Below, piece after piece: positions 23,548 to 34,950 of a stretch of 64,000 nt of DNA (position 1 is the first letter of the stretch; each line of letters starts with the position of its first letter). The notes beneath the pieces are model-generated. The model was not told where the DNA came from. It saw only the letters and a program-made list of their open reading frames with translations, and searched no databases. The stretch lies in NCBI GenBank assembly GCA_949752795.1, contig OX457058.1:162195353-162259352 (forward strand). Direction: 5' to 3'. Origin of the DNA: Hyperoodon ampullatus. Taxonomy: Eukaryota; Chordata; Mammalia; Artiodactyla; Ziphiidae. The position numbers and the translations under genes are program-made.

Positions 23548-24105
23548 TGATGCCAAAAACTCGGCCTTTGTGCACTGCTGCCAAATCAACTCTTGGAGAC
23601 AGAGTTTTGGGTGGAGTAGAAAAGAATAGCTTTATTGGTTTGCCAGGAAAAGGGGGACACAGGGAGCTCCTGCCCCAAAAAACTATGTGTCCCAACCTGG
23701 GAAGATTTGATGAGGAGTTTTATAGTTCAACGGTGAGTTTGTTGATAAGATTAGGGTGTGTACAGGGTCTGCACTCCTCTAATTTGGTCTCAGGTAATCT
23801 TCTTGATGAGTTTTTCCATCTTCCACTTGTTGGGTTTTAAATCTATAAAGACCTTAATGACATTGTTATGTATAACATTTGAGGTGGCACTAGGACCCTG
23901 CCCCAAGGCTGTACTATTTTTTCTTGGCTGCCCCACCCTTGTCTTTGTATCCCTTCCCTTCCCTGATTAACAACTGTTGGAATCTGCCCTTTGGAACTCA
24001 GGGAAGGTCATGGAGGTTGGAGTCTGTTCCCTACAAACAAGAAATGGGGGACAGAAAGGTTTCCATGCCCAGGAACCCCACAGCGTCCTGTTTGGTTTCG
24101 AACAT
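23548..24105 (-). mobile_element. ERV LTR (family shared with 34.5 kb)
   Basis: On the minus strand it starts TGTTCGAAACC at 24105 and ends ...TTTTTGGCA near 23548. It has an AATAAA polyadenylation signal (plus-strand TTTATT at 23631-23636) about 80 bases before its end. Shared blocks with 34524-34950 include 'catgaccttccctgagttcc' (minus strand here, plus there) and the 'ggttgggacacata' region. No retroviral coding sequence adjoins, so it is probably a solo LTR. I could not find a clear TSD. Family name not recognised. Confidence 0.72.
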
Positions 24106-27100
24106 GTTATCTGAGTCAGGCTGAAGCATGGATCAGCTTATAGACAAGGTTTTGGGAGCTGTCTAGTTTTCCCAGAGCAGAAGCTTGCCATGACCCTCAG
24201 ATAACATGCTATCATGCTACCAGCTATTGGAAACCAGCTATTGGTTTCCATTTCCAGAAGCTATATACTAGGAGCTACCTATCACTACCTCTATGATCTG
24301 AATACTCTAGAAAACATTATTTCTTTTGATTTGGTCCCCATTTGAAATTTGTGTCACATCCTTATCATTATAGGCACAATATTTGCTCAGTAAAACTTAC
24401 TTTGTCTGTTAAATTTCCCAAAAGGCTTATGTTTTGAGAGATGTCATTTTAACAGTGATTTTCTGTTTTATTTTAAAGTCAAGCCTATAAAAGAAATGTT
24501 CTTCAGCTACTACAGTAAAGTGAAATTATTTCTCAGTGATCACCTAGGATACGTTTCTTAAAGACTACACATAGTTTGCATTATCTTGCATTACATTTAT
24601 TAAAGCAGAACATTTTATAAGAAGATTTTTGACTTTAAACACACTCTTTTTTGATTTTCTGTCATATTTTCAGATACCTAGTTCATTATTCTGGAATGTT
24701 AGTTCAATCTAGGGAGCTTTAATGACATTGGTTCAAATTTAGGTTTTAAATACTTAGGAATTTAATGTGACACTCTAAGTGTAAGGATATGTGTAAAATG
24801 GCAAAAAATCTATGACCCACAAGGTTGACAAAGGACCTATTTCAATCAGCATAAGTTTTAATAAAGCAAAAGAACAGTGACACAACCAGTCTGTTTTAGA
24901 ACGTGAGGCAAGAAGTTTTGCTTTAAGTATCTTTAACTGCTTTTGTAGAACAGTTACTAAAAGAAAACCTTTTATGAATGATAAGGATGCTTTTATTTCT
25001 ACTACCAACAAACAAAGGTATATTGAACTTGACTTTGAGTCTCCTCCTTGGAGACAGTTGGAAAGTCTTTACTCCTCACCAATAGGTTTCCTATAAACCA
25101 TGACAATCATTTCTAAATAACAGCATCAGTCACTGCAGAGATCATAAAGATGTATCCTGAATTCTCTTATCCCTATCTGGACCTAATCTGTGAATTAATA
25201 AATGCTACATGGGTAAAGGAAGGAAATTTGTTGGAATGAGAACTATCATGTTACTGCTATGAATTGAGCTCAACAAGAAATTATAATCAAGATTCAAAAA
25301 GTTCCAGTTATTTTCAAGAACATAAAAATAAGTTATTTGGATGATGAGATTTTATATACATTTATGTAAATAAGATTGTCCTAAAAAGTAATTCTGTCAT
25401 TTCTTTTTGACAGAAATCCACACTGAAGTAAAACATTCTGTCTGGGAAGCAGATCCTTGTCATTAACAGGTTTTGAAATTATGAAGCAGAAGGACCACAT
25501 AAAAAAGTGAGAATTGTAGGGAATGCCATTTTTCCTTATTGCCAATGAATTGACTTTGCCATGCAGAAGGATTATAGTGGTCTTAAGAATGACTCTCAAA
25601 AAAATTACATACTAAATTTGTATGAATCAACACAGTATGACAATTACAAAAATGGACAGAACTTTCATAAAGAGTTTTCCCTTAGCACATTGTTCCCAAT
25701 TCAAAAAAAGGAGGAGTGAAGCATCTAAATTATTGCCCTAACATTTAGTCCTGTTCTTCCTGTGTCACGATCACTTTACCTGAGGGAGCTCAGGATTGCA
25801 AGTTGCCCAACCCCTGCCGCATCAGCTTCCAGGATAGGAGCTGGCTCTCAGAATGTCTGGGGCCAGGTTTTCAAACACTGTTTTCTTTCCCAGGAGTCAA
25901 ATAAGTGCTGTCTTGTTGGGTCATATGCCCTCCGGAAAGCAAATAAGACTCACAAAATATCCTCCATTTTCTTTATCTGTGATACTGTCTGCTTTCCCCA
26001 ACTAAGTCAGTTCTATTTCTTGGACGGAAGCTCTTAGACCCAAGACTGCATAGCCACACACACACACACCCTTAACTCACAAATGTCTTTTCTTTCTGAC
26101 CCTTGCTTTCTTGACTCTCAGTTTATTGTTGCTGTCAAAAGGAGATAAGCCTATGGTTGTCAAGATTCCTTCCTGGAAAAGAAGGACTCATTAAATAAAT
26201 TGTGACTTTGAAAAAATAGAAGGCAGAGGGAAGAGTAATTTTGTTTCTCCCTTCCTCCAGAAAGTGGTTTGCATTAGTAGAGCATTTAATAAGACTGCTT
26301 TGGTCAAGGTTGTATGTGAGTTTTAAAGACTATATCTTTCATGTGATTTGTATGAAAAGCCACTTTTGTATTACACTTCCTCCTGGAGCTCAGACTCCTC
26401 ATTATCATTAAATCACAGGACAGCCTCCTAACAATTCTGAAATTTAATTAAAAACACAACTGCCTCCTTCTGAGCTCTGAAGTCCTGCTCTTTTCTTCTA
26501 TATCTGATAGTGCCTCTATTTATTAGATGTTAGCCTATTTCATTTATTTTCAAGCATTTCAGTTCTTGATGTACAGGTCTGAATCCATCAATAACAACAA
26601 AAAGAAAAATTAAGAATTTACTATGTCAAAAAAATTATTTTTATGAATATACTATTTTGAAGATTCTACTAGCTGAAGAGAGAGGAATGGGATATAAAAG
26701 ACTGAATTGATCCCAAGAATATTAAGATTAAATAAATAAACAATGAAATATTTAAGGGATAAACTATGAGATTTTTTTCCTCTAAAAGCAATAGAATTTT
26801 GGAGATTTTAGAAATTTGTTGGGATTCACAATGTCTATGGGATTAAACTGAATTTTGAGATGTTAAGATTTGAATGCATCAAAACTATAAGCCAATGCCT
26901 AAATAAATAAAGAATATATTATAGGTTGCATGACAAGCAATTGTTGGAATCTGTCTGCAAAGGAGGGCTGTATGGGAGAGACAAGGAACTACTTTGAATA
27001 GACACTTTTGGTCTAGTTTCTGATGACTTGAAAGCCCCTCTGACAGTTATCTCCTGCAGAAAGTGAGTGCCATGGCAGAGGAGCTGAAGGAATGTATTGA

Positions 27101-27239
27101 GGGCAATGCCTCTGAAAGACAAAAGGGGAGATAGAGCAGGAGTCGGCAAGACCTCTAGGCCATTGCAGATCTGACACACTTGAAAAAAGAGGGGGAAGGA
27201 AGGAGGGGTGGTTAGAAATGGTTTCTTACATCAGTGCAC
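24106..27239. other. Mostly unannotated, repeat-poor sequence
   Basis: Starts with a 12-bp inverted repeat (24103-24114 and 24197-24208) and a small tandem 'accagctattgg' pair near 24220-24245. Beyond that I see no transposon or gene. The 91-codon frame at 25762-26037 has no motif. A short (AC)n run lies at about 26056-26068. Confidence 0.4.
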
Positions 27240-27560
27240 CTCTGAGAAAGTCCCAGCCAACCCACTGGGGCCTCTGACACAAAGCTTGCGTATAGAAGAG
27301 TCGGCCTTGGGCAGAAATGGCCAGGGCCGGTGCTGCCACCAGGCTCAGTCACGGTCTGGGAGCTGTCTGGAGAGAGCACAACATCAGCTCTAAACCTGGG
27401 GCAGATCCTGAAGGCACCCACAGCAGCAGGCGCTCAGCTGGCTGTTCTACTCAGTGTAAGTTCCCCCTTGAAGGGAAATCTGAGTGTTGTGCCCCCGGGG
27501 CTGCCAGCAAGTTTAATCCCTGCCCTTTGGTATTAAAAAGCCCCTGCACATTGGCTCCAA
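27240..27560. other. Local GC-rich block with an 87-codon frame
   Basis: Clearly GC-richer than its AT-rich surroundings. It carries an ATG-initiated plus frame (27317-27580, 87 codons), overlapping shorter frames on both strands, and a GTAAGT donor-like site at 27456-27461. I recognise no protein family. It could be a diverged exon, an unrecognised repeat or chance. Confidence 0.25.
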
Positions 27561-28199
27561 CTTACTTAACCAGATCCTGACACACTAATCTCTCCCTTCA
27601 CAAGTGGATTTTAAAAGGCTCTTTGTTCTTATGGTTCTGGACAGGATCTTTTGTACATAACTGCCAGAGGTCAACCAAAAATTCTAAAAAAGAAACTTAT
27701 TGACTCAAAAATACAAATATTATAACATTGGTTTGGCATTAACAAGTATTTCATTACATGTCTATTTTATAGGCATTTTTGTTGACTCGTGTTGAATTTA
27801 GTATCTCTGAAGATATCACTGTGTGTTCCTATATATATGCTATATAGTTCATAGGTTAGAATTTTCTCATTCTTTAATTTTTTTCAGAAAATAAGCAATG
27901 ATTGATGAGAAGTCAGAATCAACTTTAAGCTGTTACTTATAGCCAATTCAGTTCAAAGTCAAATTTAACAGTTAAAAGCTATGTTTAATGTGGAATTGGG
28001 GTGCATTTTAATGTGCTTTATATATTGAGCAGTGGGGTTTCCAATAGACCTGGGGATAGAATATACTACAGTGTCTTCAGTTCTGCCAAGATGCTTCTGG
28101 GACAGGTGGGTGGCTGCATGGCATTATTTCCATGCATTTACTTTCTCTAACTAGAGTAAAGAATCTTTTATTTTATATATTGGGATTGGTAATACATAC
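27561..28199. other. Unassigned AT-rich sequence
   Basis: No gene or recognised repeat. Confidence 0.45.
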
Positions 28200-28800
28200 T
28201 TAAAATAAAAGGTACCAAGCACTATTTTAGAGGTTGAGAATATAGCAGTAAACTGTAAAACAGTTAAAAAGAAAAAGAAAAGGAAAAGAAAGAAAGAGAA
28301 AGAAATTTGTGCCTTCAAGTAGCTTTCCTTATGGGAGGGTTATTGGTTACAAATAAATAAACCAGTATAATAGATAGAACATTAGACAGTGATAAATATG
28401 ACAGAGAGAAATAAAGCATGAGGGAGGGAGAGAAGGTATGCTATTTTAAACAGAGAGGTCAGGGTCAGGGAAGGACTCACTGAAGGGGATGGAGTAATGA
28501 GATGATCATGTGTTAGGAAAAAGATTGAGTTGAGTTTTGAGCATGTTATATTGAGATTCTGTGTAAATCCAAGTGGAGATGTATGTAAGGTCATTGAATT
28601 TACTTGCTTGGAGTTCAGGGCAAGGTCTAGGCTAAAGATATAAACTGGAGAGTCATGTATATGATATTGAAAGCTATTCATTCAATCAACAAATGTATTG
28701 ATATATTGAACACCAGCTACATGCTGGGCAACTGTTCTAGGTAGGCACTCAGGTTGTATGGCAGTGAACAAAACAAACACAATTCCTTCCACATGAAACT
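28200..28800 (-). mobile_element. L2 LINE 3' fragments, possibly two copies
   Basis: 28200-28680 follows the reversed L2 3' region ('accaagcactattttagagg', 'aggtcagggtcagggaagga'). 28680-28800 repeats the L2 end again in the same orientation ('attcattcaatcaacaaatg', 'tggcagtgaacaaaacaaac'), so two copies or a tandem remnant seem likely. An A/G-rich AAAG-type tract lies at 28266-28304. Confidence 0.6.
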
Positions 28801-28857
28801 GATTATTAAATTAGGGATGGGAGAAGACAATAAAATATGTAAATATATTAAATAGTG

Positions 28858-29270
28858 TGATGATTAATATATGTGTCAAATTGGCTGACCAATGACATCC
28901 AGATATTTGGTCAAACATTACTCTGAATGTTTCAGTGAGGGTATTTTTGGATGAAGTTAACAGTTAAATCAGTGGACTTTGAATAAAGCAGATTGCCTTC
29001 CATCATGTGGGTGGGCCTCTATCAATCAGTTAAAGACTTAAATAGAACAAAAGGCTGACATCCCAGAGCAGGAAGGAATTCAACAGATGGCCTTTGGACT
29101 TGAACTGCAGTATTGGTTCTTCCCTAGATCTCCAGCCTGGCAACCCACCCTGAAGATTTTTAACTTGCCAGCCTCCATACTTGCATGAGCCAATCCCTTA
29201 AGATAAATCTCTCTCTCTAGAAATGTACATATCCTATTGGTTCTGTTTCACTGGAGAGTCCTAATACAGA
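28858..29270 (+). mobile_element. Old ERVL-type LTR
   Basis: Starts 'tgatgattaatatatgtgtc' and includes 'ccagatatttggtcaaacat', 'agcagattgccttccatcat', 'gtgggtgggcctctatcaat' and 'ttaagataaatctctctctc', ending '...actggagagtcctaata'. It has the TG-like start and the order of a mammalian ERVL/MaLR LTR. The subfamily (MLT2-like) is not certain. No coding sequence. Confidence 0.65.
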
Positions 29271-29432
29271 TAATGATAAAGAAGAAAAATTAAAACTAAG
29301 AAGAGGTACAGTGAATGTGTGAGTTGTATATAAGTGTACAGGACAGAAAGGACCTCACCATAAAGATGACATTTGTAAAAACCTGAAAGAAATGTTGTCT
29401 TCTTAGAGATAAGATCAGATCCCCTAGGGAAA

Positions 29433-29590
29433 TGGCTGGCCAAACTTTTTCTGTAAAAGACAAGATAGGGAATACTTTTGGCTTTATGGGCCATTGGTCT
29501 CTGTCACAACTATACAATTTGTGGTAGTAGAACAAAAGCAGCCATAGACAAAATGACTGTGTTCCAATAAAACTTTATTTACCTCAACAG
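29433..29590 (+). mobile_element. MER5A (hAT-Charlie) element
   Basis: 'tggctggccaaactttttct', 'ggctttatgggccattggtc', 'agcagccatagacaaaatga' and 'gtgttccaataaaactttat' match MER5A in order. The 3' terminal inverted repeat is missing. Non-autonomous. Confidence 0.85.
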
Positions 29591-30025
29591 TAAAAAAAAG
29601 GAAAAAGAAAGTAAAAGAACAAAATAAATAGTATAAAAATCCCTTACTCTTGAATAATTCTTCTCTCCGGTCATGCTAATTTCCTAAATTCCCTTCAGAC
29701 AAGGAAAGGAAGTCACCTTAAGCTTAAGTGATTTGGAATCAAACATTTTCTCTTCCTGGTTGGGACTAGCTGAACCTGATTTCCCAGTCTTAGTGTCCCC
29801 ATCCATAAAAAAATCCAGTAGTTCTTGTGAATTTTTAGTGAGACTAATTTATGAAAATGACTTAGCCCAACGTCCAATACACAGTGAGCACACTGGTAGA
29901 ATATGGCCAAAGTCAGTCCAAAGCCTGTGGTGTTTCTCCCACTAAAAATATACCAAGTATTACAAACTCAAAATGTACTAAGTCTATCTCACCATCATCC
30001 CCCCAGATCAATGCCTTTCCCGATT
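29591..30025. other. Unassigned sequence
   Basis: Overlapping 65-80 codon frames on both strands (29713-29945, 29903-30145) show no motif. No repeat recognised. Confidence 0.45.
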
Positions 30026-30560
30026 TGTAGGCAGAATAGTACCCCTCCCCCCCGCCACTCACACACACTCCTCAAGGTACGTCCTAATCCATGGAGTGAA
30101 TGTGTGAATATGATATGGTATATGACAAAAGGGGAACTAAGCTAACACATGGAATTAAGGTTGCTAATCAGCTGACCTTACAATTGGATAATCCTGGGTT
30201 ATCTGAGTGGATGTAATACAATCAAGTAGATTCTTAAAAGTAGAAGGGGGAGGAAGGAGAGAATCAGAGAAGTGAAATTGTGAGAAAGACTTGACCATAC
30301 CTTGCTGGCTCTGAAGATGCAGGAAGGGGGCCATGAGCCAAAGAAAACAGACAGCCTCTACAATCTAATTTAAAAGGCAAGGGAAAGCATTTTCCCTCTG
30401 AGTCTCCAGGTAGGAACACAACTCTGTTGACACTTGATTTTAGCTCAGCAAGATCATGTCGGACTTGTGACCTTGACCTTCAGAACTGTGGGATAAATTG
30501 GTATTGTTTAAAGCTTCCACGTTTGTGGTAATTTGTTACAGCAGCAATGGGAAACTAATA
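30026..30560 (+). mobile_element. MaLR-type LTR (MLT1-like)
   Basis: Starts TGTAGGCAGAATAGTACC and ends 'gttacagcagcaatgggaaa' then CTAATA. Internal blocks: 'aaggttgctaatcagctgac', 'ggataatcctgggttatctg', 'gaagatgcaggaagggggcc' and 'gtggtaatttgttacagcag'. Same broad family as 32581-33049. Solo and non-coding. Confidence 0.75.
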
Positions 30561-30689
30561 CCCTGACTTTCCTATTGCTGCTCATTACTTCTCTAGAATG
30601 CAAGAAGTAAGACAGATCAACAAGGAGAGGTTACTCTCGTTTTTCCTTTCATATCTAGTGAGTTTCTTGAGTATAACATTCCATTACCT

Positions 30690-30965
30690 ACCAAAGGAAG
30701 TTCCAAAATCTCTTGGCTAGTGTTCACAACTCTCAAGGTTCTCCACTCTTATTCCTGATGGTTTATCTGCCTGGAATTTCTTTTCCCCTTCTCTCCTCCA
30801 CTCACCCATCTCTCTTTAAAACTACATATTAAAAACCAGCTCTTATGTGAAGCTCTTCTAAATTTCTCCATCCTCACCTTCACTTCTAATATAAATATAT
30901 CCACTCCCATAGCATATTCTCACTAGTATATTAATCACTTGTAAATAAGTGTTGGATGAATGAAT
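30690..30965 (+). mobile_element. L2 LINE 3' end
   Basis: 'ttatctgcctggaatttctt' marks the ORF2 C-terminal region. It ends 'gtgttggatgaatgaatg', the L2 tail. Diverged. Confidence 0.65.
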
Positions 30966-32094
30966 GCCAAATTTCCTTGAAAATGTTTTCAAATTGTGTT
31001 TCCAAATCTTTCAAACTAGCTGTTACAAGATTCAGGGCTTTCCGATATAAGCCTTGCACAACTATCATAATGATTACTCATGGGCTTTTCCAGCTTGCAT
31101 TTGATCTAAAGAAATTATAAGACAAGGTGCTTCTCAGCATCATCTGTTCTGTAGGTGCTTAGATTTAGGCTTGATTCAATACTGTAGTTTAAAAGCTTAA
31201 ATATTATTCATTTTAACAGACTCACAAATAAAAACTAATGTGGCAAAAATAAATCCAATATAATGATATGCTTGAAATAAAATTCAGGATTAAATTCCAG
31301 AACCATTAGAGTGGTGGTGAGGGTGGTTGAGAAAACGAACTAAATAATTAAAGCAAGCAAAATGTTGGGATTAATCTCTGCAGAGGCCCATTTCATCATG
31401 GTAGCAACTAAAATGACTTTCTTTTCCACCCTGTTAGTAAAACTATACCTCACAGGATGTTTAACAGAAATTCAATTACCATGACTGAGTTTGAATTTGT
31501 AGACATTTCCTTTTGTTGCTGCTAATAAGCTGAGATGTTAATTTGTGTACTTCAATATATTTAGCTTCAGTGTGAGATGATGTAGAATTTCCTGGATTTG
31601 GACATCTGAGAGGAGGCATAAATTAGAGTAAATCTAATCACAGGACAGTTTAAAAGATTGGCTAGGGTTACTGTTTAGGGAGCTGAGATTATGCTGCTAA
31701 TGGCAGATGTCATGCATTTGTCACACCCCTTTGCTCGGGGCACTGGCCCACCTACCTGGTTGTACTACTGGGAAGAGGCAGTAGTTATCCATCATTTCCT
31801 TAATTAGTTGATAATTAGAAAAGCCATAGGACAAATACATTGTTTAATTCCAGGAGCAGAAAATGGCAACTAAGAAGTGTCTGTTCTTTTTCCTCATCAG
31901 GGTTTGTCTTCTGGAACTCCTCTTCATTTGCTCTTTCTATATTTGGATGTAATACCCCAGCAGCGCTAATGAGTAAGTGAACATTAGATCTCAGCCCTTC
32001 CTTAGCCAAACCTTTCCCTAATAAATGTAGCCAATTTATTCTTCAAGTAATCATTATCATCACTTCATCATCATCATCATCATTGCCATCATTG
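30966..32094. other. Unassigned AT-rich sequence
   Basis: No gene or firm repeat. A short ATC-trinucleotide tract lies at about 32058-32085. Confidence 0.45.
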
Positions 32095-32140
32095 TGATTT
32101 ACAGAATACTTACTATGTGCCAGAAACTGTTCTTAAAGTT
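32095..32140 (-). mobile_element. Short MIR 3' scrap
   Basis: 'tacttactatgtgccagaaa' followed by 'ctgttctta' is a reversed MIR 3' end. Only about 45 bases remain. Confidence 0.5.
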
Positions 32141-32192
32141 AGCTGAAGTCTGAATGATTTATACTGACAAGATATAGATAGTGAACTGTAAA

Positions 32193-32448
32193 GAGGGCTG
32201 TCTGGGAGCAAACCAGATGAGTGACAGGCTCAGCAACATGCTACCTGGGTTAGATCCTGATTTTACCTCTTACTATTAGTTTACATTGGGAAATTACCGA
32301 ACTTCTCAGTGACTTGGGTTTCTCAGCTGTACAATGGAAGGAGGAATGGAGCTTACATCATAGGCTTAATGTGAGATTAAAAGAAGAATTAAATACTTAG
32401 CGTGTTTAGCATGTATTATATAAGATATTAATAATATCTTATTGTTAT
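32193..32448 (+). mobile_element. MIR SINE
   Basis: 'tacctgggttagatcctgat', 'tttacctcttactattagtt', 'aacttctcagtgacttgggt', 'ttctcagctgtacaatggaa' and the later 'gtgagattaaaagaagaatt' follow MIR through its core. Near full length. Confidence 0.78.
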
Positions 32449-32580
32449 GGGTGGAGACAAAGCCTTACTTATTTTTGTCTCCAAAACCTAAGTTTCCTTA
32501 CATTATGAGAGATATTCAACACTTTTAAATGGAAGGAAGGAATAACTTGTAAATGCTCAATAGCTTTCAGTTGATTACTG

Positions 32581-33049
32581 CGGTAGACTGACTAATGGCC
32601 CTCCAAAGATGTCCATATCCTAATCCCTGGAACCTGTGAATATGTCACCTTAGATGGTAAAACGGACTTTGTAGATATGAATAAGTTTAGAAACTTGTGA
32701 TGAGAACATCTTGGATTATTCAATTGGACTCAGAGTAATCACAAGGACCTTTGTAAGAGGGAGGCAGGAGGATCACAGAGAGACATGATGACAGAATCTG
32801 AGGTTGAAATGATGAGCTTTGGAGATGAAGGAACGTCTCTCCATGAACCAAGGAAAGTGGGCAACCTCTAGATGCTAGAAAAGGCAAGAAAATGGATCCT
32901 CTCCCAGAACTTCCAGAAGGAATACAGTCTTGCCAACATGTTAATTTTAGAATTTCTGACCTCCAGAATGGTATGATAATATATTTGTATTGTTTTAAGC
33001 CATGAAGTTTGTGGTAATTTGTTACAGTCGCAATAGTAAACTAGTGCAA
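32581..33049 (+). mobile_element. MaLR-type LTR (MLT1-like)
   Basis: 'ccaaagatgtccatatccta', 'atccctggaacctgtgaata', 'acaaggacctttgtaagagg', 'gcaacctctagatgctagaa' and 'agtttgtggtaatttgttac' appear in order, ending AAACTAGTGCA. Same group as 30026-30560, less decayed in its 5' half. Confidence 0.78.
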
Positions 33050-34118
33050 TGAGATTTTAGGTGTCACGTGACGATAAGGAATGAAGGACCACTCGTTGCA
33101 TCTCTTTGTGGTACTATTGGTCCTCTCATGCATCTTCTGGCCCAGCTCACTGAAAGTAGAGCCACTCATGAAAATCTTTTTATTTAGTCTCTGTTTTTTG
33201 GTCTGGAAGATAATATGTGTAGCTGCATCTTGCCTTTTTGATAGCTGTTTATATTCATGTGGTCTTACTTCTTTAACAATTTATGATGATATTTGAATTT
33301 GAGTCTTTATAGTCTTCAAAGAGAGTGTTCATTTGGGAACAAAGGTGCTAGGGTAAATGTGGGTGGGGAGGGTGGGGCAGATTTTCAGAGATTGGGTTGA
33401 CAGGAGAAGCCTCAGGGAAGGAGATTTGCTGTGAAAGACAAAAGGGAATTTACAGAAAAATTTCACTCAGCTGGTAACAAGGTCTGCTTAAGAGCAAGTT
33501 GCAATTAGCTGGCATTTGATAACTGGGCTCCACCCTTCAACATGACTTGGGAACTAGGAGGGGCCTGATTGGCAGGATGCCTAACTGAATTGAAAGTGTT
33601 ACCTTAAAAACATCCTTCCAGAAAGTTTTTTCACTGGGAAGACAAATATTGCATCTAGATGTGTCTTTAGAATGAATCACTGAACAGCCTTATTTGGTCT
33701 GTTTCATCACAGACCCGACAAACATCAGACCTCTTTTTGGCTTTGAGCATCTCTCATTGCTGATGGAAATGGTCTCTAGGACCAAGGACAGTAGGATAAA
33801 GGTCATCTGTGTACCCTGTGAGCTCAATTCCTAGCGTGCTTTTCCCCCAACCACTTATGACAAAACCACGAATTCAAAAAAATCCCATAACTTTCCCATT
33901 ACTTGCCGTCTAGCTACCTGTGGACTTCCCCTCCTCTTTCATACCAACTACAGTGGTTGGAGATGCAACTGCTTCATATATTATACTGGCAATGTAAAGA
34001 GAGCAGGATCCATTTTAAATGGCAAGTCCTGCAGTTTCTGCTGCAACTAGAACATTGAAAACCCAAAAGAAAGAGTTAAACACAACAATATAATTATCAT
34101 TCTTGTTTAAAGTAAAAG
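33050..34118. other. Unassigned sequence
   Basis: A 71-codon frame at 33081-33296 is hydrophobic but has no recognisable family. A G-rich 'gtgggtggggagggtggggc' run lies at 33359-33378. No firm repeat or gene. Confidence 0.45.
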
Positions 34119-34245
34119 AGGAACTTCCCTGGTGGTCCAGTGGTTAAGACTCTGCGCTCCCATTGCAGGGGACATGGGTTAAATCCCTCGTCGGGAAACT
34201 AAGATCCCCCATGCTGCACGGCACCACCGAGAAAAATGAAAAGAA
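34119..34245 (+). mobile_element. Short CHR-type tRNA-derived SINE
   Basis: 'aacttccctggtggtccagt', 'ggttaagactctgcgctccc' and 'gggaaactaagatcccccat' identify the roughly 115-bp cetartiodactyl tRNA-Glu-type SINE shared with ruminants and hippopotamus. Likely TSD aaagtaaaag (34109-34118) against aaagtcaaag (34246-34255), one mismatch. Confidence 0.87.
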
Positions 34246-34523
34246 AAAGTCAAAGAAACTGAGGCTTAAAGAGGTCTGAAAACCCAGAGCTTCTGGGTGG
34301 TAAATCAGCATTCAAATTCCCACTGATCTGATTCCTGAATGTAGCCTAATAGCCTAGTCTCAGTGATTCCCTTCTCTGGTGGCACTTAATGGAGAAGGAA
34401 CTGGATGTATAATAGATGATGGTAGCAATGGCGGGAGAAGAGGTGTTTGAAGGACACCACACAGAACTCTCTAGATGGCTGGAACAGCACTGCCTTCCAC
34501 TGACCCATCTTTGTATTCTAGTT

Positions 34524-34950
34524 ATGAAACCAAGCAGGACCCTGTGGGATTCCCAGGTATGGAAGACAGTTTTGGTCCTCCATTTCTCGTAGGCAAGACC
34601 CCAGCCTCCATGACCTTCCCTGAGTTCCAAAGGGCAGATTTGAACAGCTGCTTATCAAGGGAAGAGCAGCCAAGAAACCACCTAAGGTGAGATTAAAGGG
34701 AGCAGAGAAGCTCATAAAGATTAGGAGACCCAGACCATCTGAGACCCTGCACACACCCTCATCTTGTCAGCAACCCCACCCTTGAACTATTGCTATAAAA
34801 TTCATCATCAAATCCTCCTAGGTTGGGACACATAATTTTTTGAGGCAGGAGCCCACTCTGATCCTCTTTGCCTGGCAAAGCAATAAAGCTATCCTTTTCT
34901 ACTTCACCCAAAACTATTTCAAGTTTTGATTCTGAGAGAATCAAAACTTG
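34524..34950 (+). mobile_element. ERV LTR, inverted relative to the 23.5 kb copy
   Basis: Shares with 23548-24105 (opposite strand) the 'ccatgaccttccctgagttc' block, the 'ctaggttgggacacata' region, 'ttgcctggcaaagcaataaa' (AATAAA at 34882-34887) and 'cacccaaaact'. The middle is about 100 bases shorter, so it is a deleted copy or another subfamily. It ends in a perfect hairpin. No viral genes adjoin. Confidence 0.72.
34920..34950. repeat. Perfect 14-bp inverted repeat, 3-base loop
   Basis: Left arm caagttttgattct (34920-34933), loop gag, right arm agaatcaaaacttg (34937-34950). The arms are exactly complementary. Located at the 3' end of the LTR; the equivalent place in the 23.5 kb copy does not show it. 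Confidence 0.97.

Noticed and set aside
23548..24105. Possible complete endogenous retrovirus
   Set aside because: No gag, pol or env similarity beside either LTR, and the partner LTR is 10 kb away in the opposite orientation, so these are separate solo LTRs.
33359..33378. G-rich run as a possible G-quadruplex
   Set aside because: It has G3-G4 runs but lies in unannotated sequence with no promoter or other context; too weak to list.
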